Assembly (NCBI GenBank): GCA_029582265.1
Contig: CM055830.1
Location: 25,218,163-25,282,162 of the forward strand
Length of the DNA stretch: 64,000 nucleotides
Direction of reading: 5' to 3'
Origin: Zoroaster sp. YZ-2022
Taxonomy: Eukaryota > Echinodermata > Asteroidea > Forcipulatida > Zoroasteridae
Notes under the pieces: generated by a model
Database searches by the model: none
Told to the model about the DNA's origin: nothing
What the model saw: only the letters and a program-made list of their open reading frames with translations
Shown here: in pieces, positions 57,301-64,000 of the stretch
How the letters are laid out: every line of letters starts with the position of its first letter
Numbering within the stretch: position 1 is the first letter of the stretch
Translations under genes and position numbers: made by a program

Positions 57301-60300
57301 AGTACTAGACGCTCAAGTCTGCACAAAATCTGTGTACAAAGAGTTGATGTCTAGGCTGTGTCAAAATTATTTTCAGTACTGATAGTCGAGTGTGAGGAAC
57401 AGCCATCGAAACTCAAGGATTTCTTTCAATAAAATTACTAAGTGAAAATAATATTTTGAAATTCAAACCTTTGCCCCCGTCATTAAATTTCTTCAAGAAA
57501 TTTTTGTACTGAGTTTCAGACACTACACACAGGTAAGTATTAGGGATGACGATATTGAATGGCGATATACGATATTATTGTCTCAATACGCAGATTTTAA
57601 AAATACATCGTACATTAACGACATTGGACACGAAAATATTAACTACTTTTACATGCAAGTTCTACAGGGAAGTTGCCTAAGTAAAAAACAGTTCTGAAAA
57701 TTATCAAAAATCAAGTGAAACGCTCCAAACATTTCATAAAAAAGAACTCGCCGTGACGTCCATAAACAAACCCGTGGTTTATAAATGCCTATGGTCTCCC
57801 CAGAGCTGAGAATGAACAGGCCATTGATCGTGCACGCACAGTTCAGCTGTTATCGATGCTTTTATCCTGGTATCTGTACCACGTGATCCCTGGACTAGCC
57901 TTTAGTTTAAGGCCCACGCAGCAAACAGGAGCATAACACACGAAAAAAGACCACGCAAGTAGTGATGGCATGTTCATAATAATACGGTCCTGGGAACCTG
58001 AGCGGTGCCGCGTCGTGATTTTGAACCGTTTTATAGCTCTTCATGGTACCCTAACTTCATTGATGTCACTGTATAATGACATGAAATTTGGAGAAAATTT
58101 TTCACTCCGGTGATATTTTAACTGAAAAGAGCTATTTGATATCGGATATATTTTTGGAATACAGGCGATATATTTGGAATATCGTCAATATGGCGATATT
58201 TCAATATCTTCAAAACTATAACCGATTCAGCCGATTGAATATCATATCATTACGATATTATCGTGATATCGTCCACCCCTAGTAAGTATTCAACAATTTA
58301 GGGAATAACATTTTCCGAGTGACTGACGTTTGGCTATTCGCACCGTGCATGTGCTGTTGAGGGCACATGTTGTTAGATCCCTGTGGGTGAAAAGGCAGCG
58401 ATAGTGTGTCGCGTTTTGTGTATTTTGCAGTTGGCTAGTAGAAGTACATGCGCGCTTAGTACCATAACATACGCACATAACAAGTGTACGCACAACGCTC
58501 ACACGACGCCAAAGTGGCTATCATCAAGACACTGGGTGCAGATTTACCGCTATAGGGCTACGATGTGCACTGAGCGGATTGGACTCCATTGTAGTGTATA
58601 CAAAGATGGAGTTTATATTGGGCGAGAGTTAAGCGTATTGAAAAATAATAATCATGCCTCATTTTGTCACTGTTGTCTATCAGGCTTTACATTTAGTGAG
58701 CATGAACCTACAGCTCTTATGCAACATGAAGGAGGACCATGCGCTGTTATTGTTCCATTACAAGCATTTATTCTAAAGGCTTTACTCTTCCAAGGAGAAC
58801 CCACTGTGGAATGGAGACAGCTAAATGGTGAGTCTAAAGTCAATGTTTTGGGCTTTTATACTGAAAAACCCAGAAAATAAAAATGAAGCTTTTCTTCTAT
58901 ATGTGTACCACACATGTAGAATAAACAAAGCCAAATATTTGTATAATTTGGGGGAAGCCCAGGATGTCTGATGGGGAAGTGCTCCGGTACCAGAAACCAT
59001 ACATTATTGATTTCCACTGTAACTTGTTTCATTCATTCAGGTGACCAATGCCGTGCTCTTCTTCTAGCTGCTATGAGTGAGGTGCTACAGACAGTCAGTA
59101 GTGGAGGTGGCTACTATCTGGTCTTGAAGAATGATAAACAAGACGCCATTTTGGAGGAAGGAGCAGTGATTGAAAATGTAGCTGAAGCAGCTCAGGGTGA
59201 AATGGAGAACCATAGAATATTCCACTCTAGTTTGAGGTAAGATATTGTAAAACCATAGAATAGATAGTTTAACCCTAACCACCTTGAATCCATCAAAATC
59301 CATCCCCCTGTATTGGAAGATTTTGGCGGATTCAGGATACCTCCACATTGAGCATGTGGCGGATTTTGATGGATTCAGGATTTCAATAGTTTTTAACTGC
59401 TTGGTCATGTTGGTTGATGGATTATAGTTACATGTACTGTACATATGTAGGAACCTCCATGTCCCATTGTTGGGACATTGCCAAGTCTTATCTTTGCAAG
59501 TGCTGACAGGGTTCAGGGAAAGTAAAGCAAAAACATGGCCTTTTGACTGGGCCTTATCAGATGTCTGCAAGTACATTGTAAACAATGGCTCAATGAAATG
59601 ACCCTAACAGACAATGCGCTGGTGGGGTCGCCACCTCCATTCATTGGTAGGTGTATTCCTTAGATAATGTATGAATTATTTTTTGATGCATGATGCTTAT
59701 ACTGAATTTGTCATGCTTCAGCAAAAACCCCAAACAAACGAATAAAACAACCCCAAACCAGCCAACACTTGTATATATGTTAGATTTTGATGGATTCTAT
59801 GCAGCAACATACTATACAAATTTTTATGTGAGCATGGTATCCTGAATCTGCCAAAATCCACCAAAAATTTAGTGGTGGATTTTGGCGGATTCAGGATATG
59901 TCCAGTATCTACACTGGCGGATTCTGATGGATTCAGGACACCAGCATTTTGTGTGTGACAAAATTGGTGGATTTTGGTGGATTCAGGATACTTTCTAATA
60001 AAAATACCCAAGGGGTTAGGGTTAAGGCAAGATATTGTCGAACCATAGAATATTCTACTCTAGTTTGAGGTAATATTGTAAAACCATAGAATAGATAGTT
60101 TAAGGCAAGATATTGTCGAACCATAGAATATTCTACTCTAGTTTGAGGTAAGATATTGTAGAACCATAGAATATTCTACTTTCGTTTGAGGCAAGATATT
60201 GTCGAACCATAGTATATGAAAAAATATTTGTATGTATTCTTATGTGGAAAATAGATCACGGTCGTGATCCATTTCAAATTTGTGATCCATTTCACATTTT

Positions 60301-60744
60301 CTAAAAAATTACAGCTACATGGAATAATTTCTCAGGAAGGTTGGAATGGTTGGAAGGTTGTAAGTTAATTGATTATAATAATAGTAATAATTGAGTAGTT
60401 ATCAAAGTTGTACATTTTCTTTAATTAAAGAGAAGGTACAATATTAGTGATGTTGGCCAAATTATTATTATATGCCTACTCTCTTTTAAATCAAGATATC
60501 AGCTGAATAACCTACCTGTGAAAGTGTTAGCTTATTCAGTTCAAGTGTAACTAATGAAAAAATAGTGAAAATCTGTTTCTGTTTTGGAAAAATGTGGAAT
60601 TTTGTAATTTTGTTTTCTTTTATTTGAAGGTTACAGCCATTTGATTGTATTGAGGAAGTCAACAGAGGATTAGAATCAACGCATGAAATGTTCCTAGCTG
60701 ATTCAGGCCTACTCTTGTTTCTATATTCTGTACTTTTAACAAAG
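51270..60744 (+). CDS. MINDY3: MINDY-3 deubiquitinase, exons 1-4 (3' part outside window)
   Basis: MINDY-3 (FAM188A, CARP) is a cysteine protease of the MINDY family that cleaves Lys48-linked ubiquitin chains; the human protein is about 445 residues. Exons 51270-51393, 58684-58827, 59041-59236 and 60630-60744 join exactly in phase to 193 residues. That is about the length of the human protein up to the same point. The catalytic motif QHEGGPCAVI (Cys at residue 61) is split from the preceding WCQG/FTFSE motif by intron 1. The last visible exon ends LLLFLYSVLLTK, a strongly conserved family segment. The catalytic His, an EF-hand-like region and the C-terminus should follow beyond 64000. The start ATG at 51270 is the only one giving the family-like N-terminus. 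The gene is divergent from the PON gene. Confidence 0.93.
51500..51825. repeat. Local duplications split by an antisense LINE tail, in MINDY3 intron 1
   Basis: atggagtacttttactacac with the following tggtctatga occurs at 51545 and 51610. gaattgagtagtattttgta occurs at 51586 (with aaattg) and 51790. Between them, 51640-51785 starts with a gatttgatttga tandem typical of an inverted LINE 3' tail. Confidence 0.65.
52375..52550. repeat. Duplicated segment with 12-bp tgcgcgtattgt tandem repeats
   Basis: aatctttggaggtttctgat plus aatt occurs at 52375-52398 and 52483-52506. Each copy is followed by runs of 12-base units with a tgcgc core: five units at about 52413-52475 (spacer TATTGT) and three at 52508-52545 (spacer ATTATC), each ending cataaattgtgc. 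CpG-dense in AT-rich surroundings. Confidence 0.8.
52600..54470. other. MINDY3 intron 1: repeats only
   Basis: At 53719-53783 and 53819-53866 a segment (tctgatcccg...gtgag.tgaatcccagac..gatgactca) is directly repeated, each copy with a perfect AP-1 word TGACTCA (53774-53780, 53857-53863). Elsewhere T/A-rich, with no exon seen. Confidence 0.5.
54477..57214. mobile_element. Candidate 2.7-kb element bounded by inverted repeats of about 70 bp
   Basis: 54477-54550 (cctccctactacaagggtca... acttgccaaggtatatc... agtgcacttaaaag) is mirrored by 57149-57214 (cttttaagtgcacttgatat... ttggcaagta... tgacccttgtagtagtagga). The interior contains the large inverted repeat 55124-56056 and no recognisable transposase. 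Whether the outer pair are true termini or two separate insertions is undecided. Confidence 0.5.
55124..56056. repeat. 933-bp inverted repeat (fold-back), arms about 430 bp
   Basis: From cactttttaaggg at 55124 to cccttaaaaagtg at 56056 the two halves mirror each other, in order: ttgcaaccactaaccagtta, ttctatcgatttttgggg, agaaagtgaaaactatctt, tttcccttct, aagtatgtccatcatcatcc, gaatgagaaaaagtggc and tcggatacgacattctaccc. The centre is near 55590-55610. Single arms or parts occur at 45631-45848, 56110-56190 and 56500-56545. Confidence 0.85.
57541..58281. mobile_element. 741-bp hAT-like MITE with perfect 8-bp target duplication
   Basis: Starts TAGGGATGACGATATTG and ends ATATCGTCCACCCCTA. GTAAGTAT flanks both sides (57533-57540 and 58282-58289). 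Eight-base duplications and TAGGG-type ends fit hAT. The interior has many gatat/atatc words and no transposase. It lies in MINDY3 intron 1, 400 bases before exon 2. Confidence 0.88.
58684..58827 (+). CDS. MINDY3: MINDY3 exon 2 (catalytic Cys)
   Basis: 144 bases, acceptor gtctatcag and donor g|gtgagt. It encodes FTFSEHEPTALMQHEGGPCA onwards to VEWRQLN. The Cys in EGGPC is the nucleophile of the family and is intact. An open frame continues upstream to 58383, but that part is intronic: joining exon 1 to 58684 gives the conserved WCQGFTFSE without a gap. Confidence 0.92.
59041..59236 (+). CDS. MINDY3: MINDY3 exon 3
   Basis: 196 bases, acceptor cattcag and donor ag|gtaagat; 64 complete codons from DQCRALLLAAMSEVLQTV to NHRIFHSSL. 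This covers the helices after the catalytic Cys (human LCHTLCDILESA region) and the SGGGYYLVL segment. The last 30 coding bases and the donor recur in the downstream intron as a minisatellite (see 59205-60215). Confidence 0.9.
59205..60215. repeat. Minisatellite derived from the MINDY3 exon 3 boundary
   Basis: The end of exon 3 and its donor (aaccatagaatattccactc, tagtttgag|gtaagatattgta) recur at about 60040-60085, 60118-60160 and 60161-60195 with small changes. Between them are spacer copies (aaaccatagaatagatagtt, taaggcaagatattgtcg). The first spacer copy is interrupted by the MITE 59273-60021. The donor word gtaa(g) is preserved in two of the intronic copies. Confidence 0.85.
59273..60021. 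mobile_element. 749-bp TTAA-type MITE (piggyBac-like)
   Basis: Starts CCCTAACC and ends GGTTAGGG, flanked by TTAA at 59269-59272 and 60022-60025. TTAA duplication with CCCTAAC ends fits the piggyBac superfamily. The interior repeats a ggcggattttgatggattca-like word at least six times in both orientations. No transposase. Confidence 0.85.
60630..60744 (+). CDS. MINDY3: MINDY3 exon 4
   Basis: 115 bases, acceptor tatttgaag and donor aag|gtaaaa, phase 0 at its end. It encodes LQPFDCIEEVNRGLESTHEM and ends LLLFLYSVLLTK, nearly identical to the human segment at the same position. The next exon (human GIENIKNEI...) was sought to 64000 and not found. Confidence 0.9.
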
Positions 60745-60795
60745 GTAAAAGTCACAAGTGAATATTTATGTTGGATAGTTCCTTTGGAGCAGTAA

Positions 60796-62027
60796 CTAGG
60801 CTTGGGCGATAACACAATAACATCAAATATCGCAATACCTTTTTTATTCGATTATGATATCGAGAACATTTTCAAGTTATCGAGATATCGGAAAGTCGCG
60901 ATTAAAAATATATCGCGATTAAAAAAATGCCATTGTGAATCAAGTCAGAAATTCCAAGGAAATGAAATCAGGACAGTCTTTTCAGCTTTCAGAAGTGAGA
61001 AACAAAAGCGAACTACTTCAGAAGTACATTGTACATACAAACTATACAAATGAATTTGCGATTTATTGTGATGCTTGTAGAAGGGTACATACATGTACCT
61101 GTGGTCATCGGCTCTAAAGCAATCATGCATGGATTTTCATTTCATTCATTTCATTTACTGATTTCACAGGTAGAAAAACAAATAAACACAAAATTACATT
61201 AAATGAACAGAAACAGAAACAAAGGTAGCACTCCTGTAGGATTACAAAAAAGTCAACTAAATTACTGTCGAGTTGATCTCCTTAGGAAGTAAACAAACAT
61301 TGAATCACACAAAGAATTATAAACAACATGGCTATAGGCACACTTTGAAATATAAAAACAATACTAAAATAAAAATATTAAAAGTTAATACTACACAGTT
61401 TGAGTTAGGGCATCTCCTAGGCCAGGGACTAATAAATGTTTTCTAAGTGAATTAATAAATAAAGATAAGCCATAAATAACTGTGTCTTTAGCATCTGCTG
61501 GTAGCACCTCCCATAATCTTGGGAATCTATAAAAAAGAGAATGATGAGCAGCACTGGACCTTGCCATTTGATGAGAAAACTTAACAACTTCAGTGTGTCT
61601 ACGATTAACACCTGAATAAGATCAAATTTATTATATAAACATTTAATAACAAACACAATTGAAAGGAAATTAATTCTGTTGTTTAAAAAGGGAAGACCCA
61701 ACTTGACACACCTTGTCGGAATACTCAATATCATTATCACAATTAATTAAAGCCCTTCTCGGCAGGCCTAAACAAAAACGGGTGAAACGTCTCTGTACCT
61801 TCTCAAGCGTTTCTTGCTGGGTAGTAAGGACAGGGCACCAGACAGGGGCTGCACATTCAAGTATGGGTGTGTGAAAGTGAAATAAGAATTTTAGAGTCCC
61901 TAGTTTTAACTACTCTACCAATAAATGAATGAAAAACAAATAATCGCGACACTATCGAAAATCGTGATATACATGTATCTTTGGCGATATATCATGGATG
62001 AATTTTTTTTTTATATCGTCCAAACTA
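60796..62027. mobile_element. hAT-like MITE split by a LINE fragment
   Basis: Starts TAGGCTTGGGCGATAACA and ends ATATCGTCCAAACTA, again with many atatcg/cgatat words. A minus-strand LINE piece (61133-61915) interrupts it. An 8-base flanking duplication could not be recognised. Confidence 0.55.
61133..61915 (-). mobile_element. CR1-like LINE 3' fragment
   Basis: Minus strand reads PILECAAPVWCPVLTTQQET and LEKVQRRFTRFCLGLPRRAL (about 61865-61750). FPRLWEVLPADAKDTVIYG follows, then a 3' UTR ending in an (atgaa)-type tail at 61133-61160. Same family as 47760-48297. Confidence 0.8.
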
Positions 62028-62290
62028 AAGTATTTTATGTTGGTAGAAGCAATGGCTTCAGTGCTACTAGGAATTACTTGGTCAATACAATCAATCTACC
62101 ATGTAGATTAACAATGTAAGGGAAACTAAAATTGCAATGGCATAAAGATGTATTGTCTGTGCTTTTAGTTATTTTATTTCAATTGTGTGTTTCGTTGCTC
62201 ATTTCCTTTTAGAAATACTATGAAAGGAAATATTTCACACACAGCTTTGCAGAAGCTACGTTTAACAGCAAGTATGTGCCTAAATTTTTA
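62028..62290. other. MINDY3 intron 4: nothing recognised
   Basis: A good splice acceptor (tttccttttag) ends at 62212, but the sequence after it does not match MINDY-3 in any frame. Confidence 0.5.
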
Positions 62291-62500
62291 ACAGGAACCA
62301 CCATCAATTAATTTATGACAGGAACCACCATCAATTAATTTATGACAGGAACCACCATCAATTAATTTATGACAGGAACCACCATCAATTAATTTATAAC
62401 AGGAACCACCATCAATTAATTTATAACAGGAACCACCATCAATTAATTTATAACAGGAACCACCATCAATTAGTTTGTGACAGGAACCACCATCAATTAC
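62291..62500. repeat. 27-bp tandem repeat, eight copies
   Basis: The unit gacaggaaccaccatcaatt plus aatttat is repeated eight times with only a few changes (tgac/taac; one aattagtttg). Because 27 is divisible by three, the minus strand stays open and reads a nine-residue repeat LIDGGSC(H/Y)K. Confidence 0.92.
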
Positions 62501-62910
62501 ATGTAATTTCGGGACATTTACTGTAATGCTTCTCATGATTATTGCGGGAAGTATGTCATTTTTAAACATGTATTTCCTTTTCCTCAAGTAAAGTAACAAT
62601 TTTCCTAATAAAAATAAATATTTCAGTAAAATAGTGAAAACCTACGGCTATATATCTTTAAAATACATTTTTTCCCATAGAAATTGGTAAAGATTGACAT
62701 TATTGCCCTAGTTTCATGTATTTACCTTGTATATCCTGTTTTGTAACTTTTTAGGTGTTCGAGCCACAGCGCAAACACCTTGATATTGTTCGGTTTAAAA
62801 TTTTTTTAAAAAACTTTTTCTTCTCCTTCTTCTCGTTGAATATCCAGAGCAAAAATCATAGTTGCAGAGTTCACAGAACATTAAAACTTCACACATAGTT
62901 AGACCTTAAC

Positions 62911-63273
62911 ATAATAATAATAATAATAATAATGTGTGGATTTATATAGCGCACGTATCCACCAACTAAGTGGTGCTCAAGGCGCATTATATTATTATCC
63001 CTGCTCATAAGGCTCATAAGGCTCATAAATCATTCCTGAAACCATCTCAGCTCCCTGGGGAGTATACAGCTCAATTGCTGCCATTTCTAGCGCATATAGA
63101 GCAAACCAACTCTGCCTTCACAGGTACCCATTTAACCCCTGGGTGGAGAAGCAATTATGATTAAGTGTCTTGCTCAAGGACACAAGTGTCATGGCCGTGA
63201 TTCGAACCCACATTCTGTTGCTAACACCAGAACTTGAATCCGGTAAGCTAGACCGCTCGGCCACGACACCCCA
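62911..63273 (-). mobile_element. tRNA-derived SINE
   Basis: Minus strand starts GGGTGTCGTGGCCGAGCGGT (63272), a tRNA-Leu/Ser-like head. The A box TGGCCGAGCGGTC is at 63263-63251 and the B box GGTTCGAATC at 63208-63199. A unique body follows (cttgagcaagacacttaatc; ggggttaaatgggtacc). The 3' tail gcgccttgagcacc...gcgctatataaatcc ends in (ATT)n at 62933-62911. Such SINEs are moved by a LINE that shares the tail; a similar tail is at 180-312. Confidence 0.88.
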
Positions 63274-63339
63274 TGTACAACATGTAGTTGTATCTTAAGT
63301 TGTGACGTCATAGTGAGGTCATCAGATATCGAATTACAC

Positions 63340-64000
63340 TCAATCAAAGTTTAATATTTCAAAAAATTATATCTCATGAACCACAAAAGATATTTTCACA
63401 ATATTTACACCATGTTATAGATCTTGAATTATGTGATTTTTCGTACACAGACGTGACCCCAATCTGACCTTACTTCCTGTCCAAACCGGAAGTCAAAGTT
63501 TAATATTAAAAAAAATCATATCTCAACAACTACAAGAGGTAAATTGACATTTTTTGCACCATTGTATAGATTGTTAATTGTCAAAAATATTTACAAAAAC
63601 ATGACCCCAATTTGACCTTTACTTCCTGTCCAAACCGGAAGTCAAAGTTTAATATTAAAAAATCATATCTCAACAACCGCAAGAGGTAAATTCACAGTTT
63701 TTGTACCTTTGTACAGATTGTTAATTGTCAAAAATATTTTCAAAAACATGACCCCAATTTGACCTTTACTTCCTGTCCAAACCGGAAGTCAAAGTTTAAT
63801 ATTAAAAATATCATATCTCAACAACCACAAGGGGTAAATTCACAATCTTTCCACCATTGTATAGATTGTTAATAATTGTCGAAAAATATTTACACAAAGG
63901 TGACCCCAATTTGACCTTACTTCCTGTCCCAACCGGAAGTCAAAGTTTAATATTGAAAAAAATCATATCTCAACAACCACAAGAGGTAAATTCACAGTTT
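63340..64000. repeat. Tandem array, about 148-bp unit, with DR5 and ETS motifs
   Basis: At least four and a half units run off the right edge. Each holds tgaccccaatttgacctt (a DR5 arrangement, at 63454, 63602, 63749, 63901), the palindrome acttcctgtccaaaccggaa, and atcatatctcaacaac...aggtaaatt. Spacing is 148, 147 and 152 bases. The first unit is the most diverged. Confidence 0.9.

Noticed and set aside
58383..58683. Open frame extending exon 2 of MINDY3 upstream
   Set aside because: Splicing exon 1 to 58684 gives the conserved WCQGFTFSE directly, and the upstream residues have no family similarity.
59271..59281. aaccctaacc as a telomeric seed
   Set aside because: Better explained as the CCCTAACC terminus of the TTAA MITE, mirrored at 60014-60021.
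59273..60021. Repeated ggcggattttgatggattca words taken as a CRISPR-like array
   Set aside because: Repeats vary, occur in both orientations, have irregular spacing, and lie within a eukaryotic MITE.
62213..62280. Possible MINDY3 exon after a good acceptor (tttccttttag)
   Set aside because: The phase-0 reading (KYYERKYFTHSFAEATF) and the other frames do not resemble the MINDY-3 segment expected after FLYSVLLTK, and no good donor follows.
62288..62599. Minus-strand open frame with nine-residue repeats
   Set aside because: Explained by a 27-bp tandem repeat in an intron; length divisible by three keeps any open phase open.

Overview
This window is animal genomic DNA. Its coding sequence sits in short exons with GT/AG introns, and most of the rest is transposable elements: RTE, CR1/Jockey-like and L2/Rex-like LINEs, Penelope-like elements, three Ty3/Gypsy elements, a tRNA-derived SINE and many MITEs. 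This mix, including a Mag/SURL-type Gypsy, fits a marine invertebrate, perhaps a deuterostome such as an echinoderm, hemichordate or cephalochordate. The species cannot be named from the sequence alone.

Only two host genes can be supported, and they are arranged head to head. On the minus strand, seven exons between 41107 and 4542 encode a paraoxonase/arylesterase (PON family). Splice sites are consistent from exon 2 to exon 8 and the equivalents of all calcium-binding and catalytic residues are present. The last exon should lie to the left of position 1. A possible signal-peptide exon lies at 43821-43872, but its phase does not fit. On the plus strand, four exons between 51270 and 60744 encode the N-terminal part of a MINDY-3 (FAM188A/CARP) deubiquitinase, including the catalytic Cys. 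The remaining exons lie to the right of the window.

Layout. 1-4.4 kb: an RTE LINE relic interrupted by an L2/Rex-like LINE (itself split by a 968-bp TIR element) and by a 176-bp fold-back insert. 4.5-5.7 kb: PON exons 8 and 7. 5.75-32.9 kb: one PON intron of about 27 kb, filled with a CR1/Jockey-like LINE, AT microsatellites, a Penelope element broken by a Mag/SURL Gypsy, a full-length 9.45-kb Gypsy on the minus strand, and a minus-strand LINE interrupted by a 7.9-kb plus-strand Gypsy that carries a decayed SGNH-hydrolase-like reading frame. 32.9-41.1 kb: PON exons 6 to 2 with MITEs in their introns. 41.1-51.2 kb: repeat-rich sequence upstream of both genes. 51.3-64 kb: MINDY3 exons 1 to 4. 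Its introns hold a 0.93-kb inverted repeat, a hAT-like MITE with perfect 8-bp duplications, a TTAA MITE inside a minisatellite derived from the exon 3 boundary, a SINE, and an array in which each unit carries a DR5 retinoic-acid-receptor-type motif and an ETS motif.

There is no operon-like or defence-like system here. The best leads are the Gypsy with the SGNH reading frame, the DR5+ETS tandem array, the minisatellite that preserves an internal empty site for a TTAA element, and the nested insertions that can be dated relative to one another. All protein assignments come from reading motifs by eye; no database search was run.
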